Shown: positions 16,413-25,935 of the stretch, one piece after another | Layout: every line of letters begins with the position of its first letter | How positions within the stretch are numbered: position 1 is the stretch's first letter | Source: Candidatus Acididesulfobacter guangdongensis | Lineage (GTDB): Bacteria; SZUA-79; Acidulodesulfobacterales; Acidulodesulfobacteraceae | Assembly: GCA_004195045.1 (NCBI GenBank) | Contig: SGBC01000003.1 | Span: 372,001-436,000 of the forward strand | DNA: 64,000 nt | Direction of reading: 5' to 3' | The notes under the pieces: generated by a model | The model's database searches: none | What the model was told of the DNA's origin: nothing | Seen by the model: only the letters and a program-made list of their open reading frames with translations | Made by a program: the position numbers and the translations under genes

Positions 16413-19313
16413 ATGAACAAATTTTTCAAGGATACTTACCTGATAAAAAAGACTTTAGAAGAAAAAATTCTGCCTTATGTTCAAAAACCCTCAAGATACA
16501 TAGGAATTGAAAGCAACATCTCAAAAAAAGATTTTAGTCTTGCCGAGCTTAAATATGCTATCGCTTTTCCTGATTTTTACGAATTGGGAATGAGCCATAT
16601 AGGTATGGAGATAATATACGATATATTAAATTCACAGGATAATATCGCATGCGAGCGTGTTTATCTGCCGTACCCGGATATGATTGCCAAGTTGGTTGAG
16701 CATAAACTTCCGCTTTTTTCATTAGAATCAAAAGAACCTATAAAAAATTTTGACATAATAGGGTTTTCTTTACAATATGAATTGTCTTATACAAATATAT
16801 TATATATGCTTGAGCTGTCCGATATTCCGATAATGTCAAATTTGAGAGATATTACCGACCCTTTTGTCGGAGCGGGCGGTCCATGCGCTTTTAACCCGCT
16901 GCCGCTAAATGACTTCATAGATTTTTTTATTATAGGCGACGGAGAAAATGTTGTTAAAGAAATATGCAAAACGGTTATAGATGTCAAAAAACAACATATT
17001 AATATTATTAAGAAAGAAATATGTATTATAAAAAATCAGAAAACTCATAATAGCAACGATAATAATTATCATTCTTATGATAACAGTAATGATGATGATA
17101 ATAATCAGAATAATCAGTATCATCATAATCGTGACAGTAAATATTCAGCTGAATCTAAAAATCTAAGGCAATATACAAAAGAAAAAATTTCTGAAATAAG
17201 CGGCGTTTATGTTCCAGGAATATCAAATAAAATAAAAAAATCGATAATATATGATTTAAATTCTATAAATTACATTAATAATCCGTTAGTTCCGGCAATC
17301 GAAACCGTCCACAACAGGTTTTCGGTTGAAATTGCGAGAGGCTGTTCGTCCGGTTGCAGATTCTGTCAGGCAGGGTATATTTATAGACCTGTGAGAGAAA
17401 GAAAAAAAGAAACTATTGCAGATATTATAAAGAATGGGATAGATAAAACAGGCTTTGAAGAGATTTCGTTGTCGTCGCTTTCGACCGGAGATTATTCCGA
17501 TATTGAATCCTTAATAAATAATTTGTCGGAATATACCAATGAAAAATTAATTTCTTTTTCATTCCCTTCTATGAGAATCGGCAGTTTAAGCGAAAATATA
17601 CTGCAAAAAACTTCAGAGATTAAAAAAACTAATTTTACGCTTGCGCCGGAAGCCGGTACGGAAAGACTGCGCAAAATAATAAATAAAAATATTTCAGAAG
17701 AAGACCTGCTCTTTGAGGTGAAGCATTTAGCTGCAAAAGGTTTTAACAAATTAAAACTTTATTTCATGCTCGGATTACCATATGAAAGACTTTCAGATAT
17801 CGAAGGTATAAAAGATTTAATATTAAAAATTAAGAAAATATCAAAACAGTTGAACGTGACCGTCAACGTAAACAATTTTGTCCCTAAACCTCATACGCCG
17901 TTCCAGTGGCATCCTATGAATACCGAAGAAGAACTTAACTTTAAAATAAATTATCTTAAACATTTATTGAAACCTTTAAATGTTATTTTTAAATATCAGG
18001 ACCCTAAGGTAAGTTTTATTGAAGGACTTATTTCTAGAGGCGATAGATTCACATCAAAGATAATTTATCAGGCATATCTAAACGGCGCAAAATTTGACAG
18101 CGAAAGAAAATATTTTAATTTTAAAGCGTGGACGGATGCCTTAAAATCATTCGGCACAGCAGATAATCTCAGCTATAATGAATTATTGCATAACTATCTC
18201 TATATTCAGAAAGATTTAGGAGAAACCTTGCCTTGGGATTTTATAGACATAATGGTTGAAAAGGAATATTTGAAATCTGAATTTAAAAAATCTTTTGAAT
18301 TAAACAGGATAACGATTTACGGCGAAAGCTGCAATTTTAATAATAATAACAACGACAATAATAACGATAGCAACAATAATAACAACAATAATAATAACAA
18401 CAACAATAACAACGGCTATAACCATAATGAAAATTTAAATAATGGTATCGGCAACTATAGCCGTAACTATGACTATAACTATAACAAAAATTTAAATGCG
18501 AATATAAACATCATAAATGATAAAAAAGATAAAAAAACATACGGTTATATTACAGAAAACTGCAGAAAAGTATGCCATCTCTGCGGCGTATGCGATTTTA
18601 AAATAGTTCAGCCCGTATATTCGACTAAATCAAAAAATAATAAAAACACTGATGAAGATGAATATGTAAATTATAACGACGTTCAAGATATAACAGCCGG
18701 TGAAAAATATAATTTTTCGGATAATAATTCGGATAATAATAAATCTGCTATTACCGGTACAGCAGAGGCTATTTCAGCAAAACGAAACGATTCTAAGATA
18801 CTTATACGCTATTCAAAAAGAAGCGGCATGAAATATTTAGGACATCTGGAAACAATTAAAATATTATTGCGGGCGTTACGTATGTTCAATGTTAAAATTT
18901 CTTATTCAGAATCAAAATTCAGTCCTAAGCCTAAGGTAAGTTTTTCAAATCCGATCCCATTTATGTCTGAAAGCGATTCTATGTATATTTTAGCAACGGT
19001 AAGCAATTGGAATGAAGCCGTAAGTATAATTGACGGTATAAATACAGGTATAACTGCTCATTTTCATAATTGTGATAATAAAGATAAAAATAAAAACATC
19101 TTTGAGGATAAATATAATGATAATGAAAATGATAATGAAAATTACTCAGAAAAAGTTAACGGCAGCAAAAATTATAATCAATTAATAAATTATAACGAAT
19201 TAATTAAAGCCAAACTGAACAGCAGACTGCCGGAAGGATTAAAAATTCTGGAAATAATAAATGTAGAAACTGATTTTAAGATTAAGGATATCAATTTGTC
19301 CGCAGCTAATTAA
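16413..19313 (+). CDS. TIGR03960-type radical SAM protein fused to DUF2344
   Basis: This is a 966-residue radical SAM protein. An N-terminal B12-binding-like region precedes the SAM cluster motif GCSSGCRFCQAGY with Cys311, Cys315 and Cys318. The barrel motifs FTLAPEAGTERLRK and MLGLPYE follow. The C-terminal third (from about residue 790: IRYSKRSGMKYLGHLETIKI) is the DUF2344/TIGR03936 domain often encoded next to or fused with this family. A four-cysteine segment (CRKVCHLCGVCDF, about residue 710-723) may bind a second cluster. Two low-complexity inserts interrupt it: an Asn/Asp/His insert at about 208-245 and a nearly pure Asn run at about 643-670. Its function is not established. Confidence 0.85.
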   Translation: MNKFFKDTYLIKKTLEEKILPYVQKPSRYIGIESNISKKDFSLAELKYAIAFPDFYELGMSHIGMEIIYDILNSQDNIACERVYLPYPDMIAKLVEHKLPLFSLESKEPIKNFDIIGFSLQYELSYTNILYMLELSDIPIMSNLRDITDPFVGAGGPCAFNPLPLNDFIDFFIIGDGENVVKEICKTVIDVKKQHINIIKKEICIIKNQKTHNSNDNNYHSYDNSNDDDNNQNNQYHHNRDSKYSAESKNLRQYTKEKISEISGVYVPGISNKIKKSIIYDLNSINYINNPLVPAIETVHNRFSVEIARGCSSGCRFCQAGYIYRPVRERKKETIADIIKNGIDKTGFEEISLSSLSTGDYSDIESLINNLSEYTNEKLISFSFPSMRIGSLSENILQKTSEIKKTNFTLAPEAGTERLRKIINKNISEEDLLFEVKHLAAKGFNKLKLYFMLGLPYERLSDIEGIKDLILKIKKISKQLNVTVNVNNFVPKPHTPFQWHPMNTEEELNFKINYLKHLLKPLNVIFKYQDPKVSFIEGLISRGDRFTSKIIYQAYLNGAKFDSERKYFNFKAWTDALKSFGTADNLSYNELLHNYLYIQKDLGETLPWDFIDIMVEKEYLKSEFKKSFELNRITIYGESCNFNNNNNDNNNDSNNNNNNNNNNNNNNGYNHNENLNNGIGNYSRNYDYNYNKNLNANINIINDKKDKKTYGYITENCRKVCHLCGVCDFKIVQPVYSTKSKNNKNTDEDEYVNYNDVQDITAGEKYNFSDNNSDNNKSAITGTAEAISAKRNDSKILIRYSKRSGMKYLGHLETIKILLRALRMFNVKISYSESKFSPKPKVSFSNPIPFMSESDSMYILATVSNWNEAVSIIDGINTGITAHFHNCDNKDKNKNIFEDKYNDNENDNENYSEKVNGSKNYNQLINYNELIKAKLNSRLPEGLKILEIINVETDFKIKDINLSAAN

Positions 19314-19535
19314 ATTTTAAGTTAAAAATATTTTTTAAATTTAATAAAATAAATAAATTAATAAATAATAATAAAAATAAAATAAAAATAAATAATAAAA
19401 CCGAATTTTAACTAATATTGCCGAGAATTCACATTCTGCGCGGGCAAGTTAGTTCATTAAAATAATTTTGTCAATAATTAATAATAAAATTAAATAGTTA
19501 TCTTAATATAATTAATTTTGGAGATTAGATTAAAA

Positions 19536-20870
19536 ATGACTAACAATAATAACATCAGGAACAAAAACAGCAATGAAAACGATACCAAAAAAAGCGCTGA
19601 ATTATTAATAAGACAGGCTGCCGAAATAATGCCAGGAGGCGTTAACAGCCCGGTAAGAGCCTTTAAATCGGTTGATATGGAACCTGTAATTATAAAAAGC
19701 GCAAAGGGGAGTAAAATTTATGATTATAATAATACGGAATATATAGATTATGTAATGTCGTACGGTCCTATGCTTTTAGGGCATGCCGACAAAAGGGTAG
19801 TCGATGCTGTAAAAAAAACCTCTGAAAACGGTTTCAGCTTTGGGGCTACCACGGAGAATGAAATTGTGCTGGCTGAATTAATAAATAAACATTTTCCTTC
19901 AATTGAGATGCTAAGGCTTGTTAATTCAGGAACTGAAGCCGTTATGAGCGCCATAAGGCTTGCGCGGGGCTATACCGGAAAAGAAAAAATTACAAAATTT
20001 GAAGGATGCTATCACGGTCATTCAGATTCTATGCTCGTAAAAGCCGGTTCAGGAGCACTAACGACATCTGTTCCATCCAGTGCAGGTATTACCGAGTGCA
20101 CTTCTAAAGACACATTAGTTGCAAGCTATAACGATATAGACTCCGTTAAAAATCTATTTTTAAAAAATAATGGCAAAATTGCAGCGGTAATAATTGAGCC
20201 TGTTGCTGCCAATATGGGAGTGGTGCTGCCTGATGAAGGATTTTTAAAATCCCTGTTCGAACTTACGCGTGAAAATAACGCTTTAATAATATTTGACGAA
20301 GTAATAACCGGCTTCAGGGTTTCTATGGGAGGAGCACAGGAATTATTTGAGTTAAAACCTGACATTACATGCCTCGGAAAAATAATAGGCGGCGGACTTC
20401 CAATCGGCGCATTCGGCGGAAGGAAAGATATTATGGAATATTTATCGCCGATAGGTCCTGTTTATCAGGCTGGAACGCTGTCCGGTAATCCGATATGCGT
20501 TGCGGCGGGCATTGCAACATTGCAGGCGATAGAAAACGATAATGCGGTTTCTAAAGCGAACGAAGCCGCAAGATATTTAGTAAATAATTTAACGATTGAG
20601 CTTAAAAAATTTCAGGACAAGATTACGATAAACAGTATATCATCTCTGTTGACAATATTTTTCAAAAAAGGAAACGTCAATAATTTTCGCGACGTAATGG
20701 AAACAAATACCGGACAGTTTAAGAAATTTTTCGGAATAATGATAAACGAAGGGATCTTTGCCGCCCCATCGCAGTATGAAGCTATGTTTTTAAGTTCTGC
20801 ACATTCAAAAGACGATTTAGACCAAACACTTTCCATTATTAAAAAAGCGATAGAACAAGTTTTTAACTGA
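19536..20870 (+). CDS. hemL: Glutamate-1-semialdehyde 2,1-aminomutase
   Basis: This 444-residue PLP enzyme converts glutamate-1-semialdehyde to 5-aminolevulinate in the C5 route of tetrapyrrole synthesis. MPGGVNSPVRAF is the family signature. The PLP pocket shows GCYHGHSDS and DEVITGFR, and the PLP lysine lies in CLGKIIGGGLPIGAFGG. Length and motif spacing are normal. I took ATG 19536 as the start; an in-frame TTG at 19518 overlaps the GGAG ribosome site and is unlikely. The N-terminal 25 residues are an Asn-rich extension. It stands as a single gene before a convergent tRNA. Confidence 0.93.
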   Translation: MTNNNNIRNKNSNENDTKKSAELLIRQAAEIMPGGVNSPVRAFKSVDMEPVIIKSAKGSKIYDYNNTEYIDYVMSYGPMLLGHADKRVVDAVKKTSENGFSFGATTENEIVLAELINKHFPSIEMLRLVNSGTEAVMSAIRLARGYTGKEKITKFEGCYHGHSDSMLVKAGSGALTTSVPSSAGITECTSKDTLVASYNDIDSVKNLFLKNNGKIAAVIIEPVAANMGVVLPDEGFLKSLFELTRENNALIIFDEVITGFRVSMGGAQELFELKPDITCLGKIIGGGLPIGAFGGRKDIMEYLSPIGPVYQAGTLSGNPICVAAGIATLQAIENDNAVSKANEAARYLVNNLTIELKKFQDKITINSISSLLTIFFKKGNVNNFRDVMETNTGQFKKFFGIMINEGIFAAPSQYEAMFLSSAHSKDDLDQTLSIIKKAIEQVFN

Positions 20871-20908
20871 GCAGAAAAAAATAAAATGCCGTAACCCATT
20901 GTATTTAT

Positions 20909-20984
20909 TGGTGGAGGGTATGGGAATCGAACCCACGACCTGCGCCATGCGAAGACGCCACTCTGCCATCTGAGCTAACCCCCC
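20909..20984 (-). tRNA. tRNA-Ala (anticodon CGC), CCA encoded
   Basis: On the minus strand this folds as a complete cloverleaf. The acceptor is GGGGGGU paired with ACCCUCC, including the G3:U70 wobble that is the identity element of tRNA-Ala. The D arm is GCUC..GAGU. The anticodon stem GCGUC/GGCGC holds loop UUCGCAU with anticodon CGC, and the T arm is GUGGG/CCCAU. Discriminator A73 (at 20912) is followed by a genome-encoded CCA (20911-20909). The CGC anticodon reads GCG only. Confidence 0.95.
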
Positions 20985-21121
20985 GATATAACAGCAACTG
21001 ATTTACTGTGCTGTATCAGCGTATACACATTAAAAAAATGTAAACTCATTAATGTAAGCACATTAATTGAACGCCGCTTTTACAGATTATATTATATTAT
21101 AAATTTTATATCAATACTAAA

Positions 21122-21149
21122 GATTATATGAAAATAATAAAATTTTTAC
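21122..21149. repeat. Left 28-bp direct repeat flanking the TIR element
   Basis: This segment begins GATTATATG, ends TTTTTAC, and is identical to 21295-21322. The two copies abut the ends of the element at 21150-21294. It looks like an unusually long target-site duplication, or like insertion into one unit of a duplicated sequence. Confidence 0.85.
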
Positions 21150-21294
21150 CTTAATCCTGCAATAGAAAATATTTATGCATTTCTTTGCTCTGTTAAGCGA
21201 AATATAAGTAAAAAGTAAAAGGAAGTAAAAGGTGTCTGACACCTTTTCCGCGGACACCTTTTCCGAGTAGATAACTTTCTATTGCAGGATTAAG
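21150..21294. mobile_element. MITE-like element with 19-bp terminal inverted repeats, copy 1
   Basis: This 145-base non-coding element is bounded by perfect inverted repeats: CTTAATCCTGCAATAGAAA at 21150-21168 and its complement at 21276-21294. Inside are a GTAAAAAGTAAAAG run and a near-perfect palindrome AAAAGGTGTC.GACACCTTTT, followed by a second GACACCTTTTCC. A close copy is at 47417-47555 and a rearranged one at 48958-49140. No transposase is encoded, so mobilisation would need an enzyme in trans. GGTGTC/GACACC hairpins of this kind are, as I recall, common around REP-associated Y1 transposase families, but I cannot confirm that link here. Confidence 0.75.
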
Positions 21295-21322
21295 GATTAT
21301 ATGAAAATAATAAAATTTTTAC
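21295..21322. repeat. Right 28-bp direct repeat flanking the TIR element
   Basis: This is the perfect second copy of 21122-21149, directly after the right terminal inverted repeat. The rest of the 20985-21505 gap holds only AT-rich sequence and the ribosome site of the next gene. Confidence 0.85.
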
Positions 21323-21505
21323 CGATTGATTGAAATTTTGCAAAACACGAGTTATAATTTAAATAAGTGTGCACTTTTCTAAATAATAATATAAATAAAG
21401 CTATATTATTGCTGTAATTATTTTAATTTAATGTTTATTTCAATTTACTATAATTAAAAATTAAAATTATGCAAACTTAAAATAAATGGGGGAGGGTACA
21501 TTAAC

Positions 21506-22981
21506 ATGAGACAGCAGACTTTAGCTAAAAACAATCAGTTAAAAAATTATATCATTAAGAAGAGTTTATACCTTGCGAGCAATTATATTGTGCCGCGTCT
21601 GAAAGACGAAACGATAGTAAAACTTTCGGATAAATTCAATAATTTCAATGCACCTGCCGGCAAGATATTTTTTGACCATATTTTTGTCAATTTAAAAAGA
21701 AAACTGCCTTATCTCTCCACAAATGTCAAGAAGAAAATATTGGATAATTTTATATCTAATTTCTTGCTTTTAAGCGGAGAAAGACGAAAGGCATTTATCG
21801 AAAGGAACGGCTATTATCCGCCGCTTTTTTATGTAATAAGCCCAAGTATGCACTGTAATTTAAAATGCTACGGCTGCTATTCAGCCAATTATACAAAAAA
21901 AGATAAATTATCATATGAAAAAATAAATCAGATAATAGACGAAGGTAAGAGCTACGGTATATTTTTTTATACTATATCCGGCGGAGAACCGTTCGTTAGA
22001 AAAGATTTGATTGATATTTTTAAAAGGAACAGCGACTGTTATTTTCAAGTATATACAAATGCTTCTTTAATTGACGGAAAGATGGCAGAAACGCTTTCTG
22101 AACTCGGAAATGTTTTTCCTGCTATAAGTGTAGAAGGTTTTGAAGCTGAAACCGATGAAAGACGCGGAAAAGGTCATTTCAAAAAAATAGTATCCGCCAT
22201 GAATTACCTGAAGGATAACGGTGTGCTCTTTGGTTTTTCCGCCACTGCGACAAGATTTAATAACGAAACTATCGTAAGCGATGAATTTATCGATTTTTAT
22301 ATTAAGCAGGGCTGCTTTTTAGGATGGTATTTTAATTATATACCTATAGGCAGAGAGCCAGACGTTAAACTTATGCCTACGGCAGCACAGAGAGATTTTA
22401 GAAGAAAAAGAGTAGCAGAAATAAGAGAAACTAAACCGATTGTAGTTGCCGATTTCTGGAATGACGGCGTACTTTCTCACGGCTGCCTTTCCGGAGGACG
22501 GGTATATCTGCATATAAATGCCAACGGCGGAGTAGAACCGTGCGTATTTGCGCAATTTGCCGCAGATAACGTATTCGATAAAACTATAGAAGAAGTATTA
22601 AATTCAATGTATTTTAAAGCTATAAGAAGCGAACAGATGGGAATTAAAAACCGCCTGCGTCCATGTATGATAATTGACCATCCTCACATTCTAAGAAAGG
22701 TTGTTGCTAAAGGAAATGCGGCAGCAACGCAGGAGGGCGGCGAGTCTATTATAACAGATTTGAAAGACGATATGGATAAATATTCGTCATCTTATGCGGA
22801 GATAGCAGATAAAGTCTGGTCTGAAGAATTTGGAAACGGGAAATATATCATAGCAAAAGATGGGGAAAAACTTGCGCTCAATGAAGATGAATATTACAGA
22901 AGGCAGCTTTATCCCCTTGAAGGCGGAAAAAATAAAAAAGCAAAAAAACAAGAGGACAAAACTCTTTCTATGTCTAATTAA
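21506..22981 (+). CDS. Radical SAM/SPASM-like protein
   Basis: This is a 491-residue radical SAM enzyme with cluster motif CNLKCYGCY (about residues 116-124) and the SAM-binding GGEP of TISGGEPFVRKDLI. The C-terminal half carries extra conserved cysteines (SHGCLSGGRVYLHINANGG, then VEPCVF and RPCMIIDHPH), as in SPASM or twitch auxiliary-cluster proteins. The first 100 residues are a helical extension. Substrate unknown. It starts at an ATG behind GGGGGAGGG and is followed by a strong hairpin terminator, so it is probably monocistronic. The basic C-terminal tail (KKAKKQEDK) is odd for the family. Confidence 0.82.
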   Translation: MRQQTLAKNNQLKNYIIKKSLYLASNYIVPRLKDETIVKLSDKFNNFNAPAGKIFFDHIFVNLKRKLPYLSTNVKKKILDNFISNFLLLSGERRKAFIERNGYYPPLFYVISPSMHCNLKCYGCYSANYTKKDKLSYEKINQIIDEGKSYGIFFYTISGGEPFVRKDLIDIFKRNSDCYFQVYTNASLIDGKMAETLSELGNVFPAISVEGFEAETDERRGKGHFKKIVSAMNYLKDNGVLFGFSATATRFNNETIVSDEFIDFYIKQGCFLGWYFNYIPIGREPDVKLMPTAAQRDFRRKRVAEIRETKPIVVADFWNDGVLSHGCLSGGRVYLHINANGGVEPCVFAQFAADNVFDKTIEEVLNSMYFKAIRSEQMGIKNRLRPCMIIDHPHILRKVVAKGNAAATQEGGESIITDLKDDMDKYSSSYAEIADKVWSEEFGNGKYIIAKDGEKLALNEDEYYRRQLYPLEGGKNKKAKKQEDKTLSMSN

Positions 22982-23022
22982 GTATTAAATTTAATGTATT
23001 TTAAATCTCTATGTCTAATTAA
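22967..23022 (+). repeat. 15-bp direct repeat echoing the radical SAM gene end
   Basis: TCTATGTCTAATTAA occurs at 22967-22981, covering the last codons and stop of the radical SAM gene, and again at 23008-23022, immediately before the terminator stem. The period is 41 bases. Confidence 0.7.
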
Positions 23023-23080
23023 TTCTACATCTGATTAATATAAGTTAATTAGATGTAGAAATTTTAAAAAATATTTTTTT
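23023..23080 (+). terminator. Intrinsic terminator after the radical SAM gene
   Basis: A perfect 10-bp stem, TTCTACATCT (23023-23032) with AGATGTAGAA (23051-23060), extends further with GATTAA/TTAATT pairing. It is followed by A/T-rich sequence ending in a run of T (to 23080). It lies 40 bases after the stop codon. Confidence 0.72.
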
Positions 23081-23167
23081 GGTTTACAAACGTAATTCAT
23101 AGCCATAATTATAAAAGCTGTAATTTTTTTATTTAATTTTTTGATGCAATAAATTATAATTATGGTT

Positions 23168-25408
23168 ATGAATGAGGTTAAAGTTGAAATAGTTGTGCCG
23201 AAAAGCGGATTGGATTATCCATTAACTTACCTGCTTCCGGAACAGTTTCTTGATTTTTCGCAGGTAGGCGCGCCTGTATTAGTATCTCTTAAAAACAGAA
23301 AAACATACGGATTTATCACTTCATTAAATTCTTCATGCAGTCTTGATATTTCAAACCTAAAAGAAGTATTATCCGTAGCTAAAAATTCATTATTTAATCA
23401 AAATCATTTAAATTTTTATTATTGGCTTGCTTCATATTATCACGAAAGCATTTCGCGCGTATTGGACGCTGCCTTGCCTTCGATAGACGTTAAAAGTTTT
23501 CATCTGCTCGATGTTTATTCCGAAAAAAACAATAAAGATTTGAAAAAATGTGAAAAATCATTCTTTTCTGCATCTTCCGTATCCTGTTTAGACAACTGCG
23601 AGCCGAACACGATATGTAAACCGGACTCGTTTTATATTAATAGCATTAATACCGAACAAAATACGGCTGCGAATAATATAAAATTAACAGAAGACCAGTT
23701 AAAAGCTATAGAGCTTATTAAAAAACCTATTAAAGACAATTTCTATAAAACATTTCTGCTGCACGGCGTAACTGCAAGCGGAAAAACAGAAATATATCTT
23801 AATTTATTAGAATATGCTTTAATTTTAAATAAACAAGTTATTATTATTGTTCCAGAAATATACATTACTAATCAGTTTATAGATGTGATGAGAAAAAGAT
23901 TTTCTAGAATGTTAAATCCTCATGAATTTGCAATATTCCACAGTAAAATTGCTAAAAAAGAAAAATTAATTAACTGGTTTAAGATATTATCCGGAGAAAT
24001 TAAAATAGTTCTGGGAGCAAGGTCTGCTATTTTCGCTCCTTTAGTTAACTACGGACTTATTATAGTAGATGAAGAGCATGACAGTTCGTATAAACAGGAA
24101 TCTGATTTTTTATATAACGCAAGAGACGTAGCGGTTATGCTCGCAAATAAAAATAATTCGGTTGCAGTCTTAGGTTCTGCAACTCCATCGTTGGAATCGT
24201 ACTATAATGCTAAAGAAGCAAAAAAATATGAATACATCAACATAAAGGAAAGGGTTTCAGGAAAATTTCTTCCGAAAATTAAAATTGTAGACCTGAAAAA
24301 TGAATTTAAATCAAACAGCCCAACAAACGGCTCAGGCGTGAGCAAGAATATTAATTTCAGCGATGAAATGCTTTCTGATTTCTCAAAAAAAGAAATTTTA
24401 ACTAACATAGAACAGAAAAGACAGGTATTGTTATTTTTAAATAGACGCGGATTTTCAACTTTTATTATATGTAAAACATGCGGTCATCAATTTATCTGTA
24501 AAAATTGCGCCGTTTCCATGGTATATCATAAAGGAAAAAGTAATGAAAAAAGTTTTTTAAAATGTCATTACTGTAATTATACGGAGGAAGTTCCAAAGCT
24601 TTGCCCTGAATGTTTAAGTGATAATATAGAGCCTTACGGCGCAGGAATACAAAAGTTAGAAGACAAAGTAAATGAGTTATTCGGAAATACGGCTAAAATA
24701 GCAAGAATAGATTCCGACATAGGCAGGAATAAAAAGACAGGTACGGATATATTTAATAAAATGAATGCCGGAGAAATAGACATTTTAATCGGCACGCAGA
24801 TTGTTGCAAAAGGACATGATTTTCCTAATGTTGGTTTAGTTATAGTTATTTCGGCGGACAGCCTTTTAAATATGCCTGATTTCAGAAGCGCCGAAAAAAC
24901 TTTTCAAATGTTGACGCAGGTATCAGGAAGAGCCGGAAGAGGGGATATGCCTGGAAATGTCATTTTTCAAACATTCAACAGCTCAAATTATGTTATTCAA
25001 TATTCATCAAAACATGATATTGAAGGATTTTTTGAAAAAGAACTGAGTTTAAGAAAGGAATATTCCTATCCTCCTTACTCCAAAATTATAGCATTAAGAT
25101 TAATAGATAAAGATTTTGACAAATTGCAGGAAAGGGCTTTTTTTTTAAAAAAAATAATCAGCAAAATCATCGCAATAAATAGTGAATTCAAAAAAATTTC
25201 TATCCTGGGTCCATCACCTTGTCCTATTTCAAAATTAAACAATTATTACAGGTTTCAGATAATTATAAAATCGCCTCTTGTGCCGGGAGAAAAAAATATT
25301 TCATATATGCACAGCCTTATTAATATTATTAAAAATGAACGTGAACTCAATAAATTTTTTGCAGCCAGAAAAATAGTTATAGATGTTGACCCTGATATTC
25401 TTATATGA
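23168..25408 (+). CDS. priA: Primosomal replication restart helicase PriA
   Basis: This 746-residue SF2 helicase reloads the replisome at stalled forks. The N-terminal DNA-binding domain is followed by Walker A HGVTASGKTEIYL (about residue 200), DEEH box VDEEHDSSYKQE, motif III GSATPSLES, the eight-cysteine zinc region (CKTCGHQFICKNCAVS, CHYCNY, CPEC; about 438-480) and motif VI QVSGRAGRG. I prefer ATG 23168 because TATAAT ends at 23160, which would put the transcript start at or just before 23168; ATG 23162 touches that -10 element. HU follows 60 bases later. Confidence 0.92.
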   Translation: MNEVKVEIVVPKSGLDYPLTYLLPEQFLDFSQVGAPVLVSLKNRKTYGFITSLNSSCSLDISNLKEVLSVAKNSLFNQNHLNFYYWLASYYHESISRVLDAALPSIDVKSFHLLDVYSEKNNKDLKKCEKSFFSASSVSCLDNCEPNTICKPDSFYINSINTEQNTAANNIKLTEDQLKAIELIKKPIKDNFYKTFLLHGVTASGKTEIYLNLLEYALILNKQVIIIVPEIYITNQFIDVMRKRFSRMLNPHEFAIFHSKIAKKEKLINWFKILSGEIKIVLGARSAIFAPLVNYGLIIVDEEHDSSYKQESDFLYNARDVAVMLANKNNSVAVLGSATPSLESYYNAKEAKKYEYINIKERVSGKFLPKIKIVDLKNEFKSNSPTNGSGVSKNINFSDEMLSDFSKKEILTNIEQKRQVLLFLNRRGFSTFIICKTCGHQFICKNCAVSMVYHKGKSNEKSFLKCHYCNYTEEVPKLCPECLSDNIEPYGAGIQKLEDKVNELFGNTAKIARIDSDIGRNKKTGTDIFNKMNAGEIDILIGTQIVAKGHDFPNVGLVIVISADSLLNMPDFRSAEKTFQMLTQVSGRAGRGDMPGNVIFQTFNSSNYVIQYSSKHDIEGFFEKELSLRKEYSYPPYSKIIALRLIDKDFDKLQERAFFLKKIISKIIAINSEFKKISILGPSPCPISKLNNYYRFQIIIKSPLVPGEKNISYMHSLINIIKNERELNKFFAARKIVIDVDPDILI

Positions 25409-25468
25409 TAATATATGTAGCTTAGCAAATTACTTGAGCAATATATTGTTTAATATTTAGAGGTGATT

Positions 25469-25753
25469 ATGAATAAAGCGGAATTTATAGAATTATTTGC
25501 GGAGCAGAACAAAATTTCCGTTAAAGTAGCAGAAGCAATCGTAAATTCTATATTAGACACAATGGTCAAAGCTCTTGCCCAACATGTAAGAATAGAAATA
25601 AGAGGATTTGGAAGTTTTAAAATAAAAGAATATAAATCATACGAAGGAAGAAATCCTAAAACAGGAGAAAATATTAAAGTAAAAGAAAAATTGGTTCCTT
25701 TTTTTAAAATGAGTAAAATCTGCAAAAACAACCTCATAAAAGAAAATGTTTAA
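25469..25753 (+). CDS. HU/IHF-family DNA-binding protein
   Basis: This 94-residue nucleoid protein opens NKAEFIELFAEQ and carries the DNA-bending arm signature GFGSFKIKEYKSYEGRNP, then KTGENIKV. These are diagnostic of HU/IHF. The start ATG 25469 has AGAGGTG upstream; an in-frame GTG two codons earlier is part of that ribosome site. It compacts DNA and is a cofactor in recombination, including CRISPR integration in systems that use IHF. Whether this copy is HU or IHF-like cannot be decided here. Confidence 0.92.
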   Translation: MNKAEFIELFAEQNKISVKVAEAIVNSILDTMVKALAQHVRIEIRGFGSFKIKEYKSYEGRNPKTGENIKVKEKLVPFFKMSKICKNNLIKENV

Positions 25754-25935
25754 CATCATTATCCGTCCCGTTTGATTTAAGCGCTCTGTAAGCTCATTTG
25801 CATTTTATGTTTATAATTTCTTTATTTGTTGGTTTATTATCATTTGGTTTATTATCATTATTATTTTATTATTACTTAATTATTTCATAACTTAATTATT
25901 TAATTTTTTAATTCTTTAATTCTTTGAGCAATATT

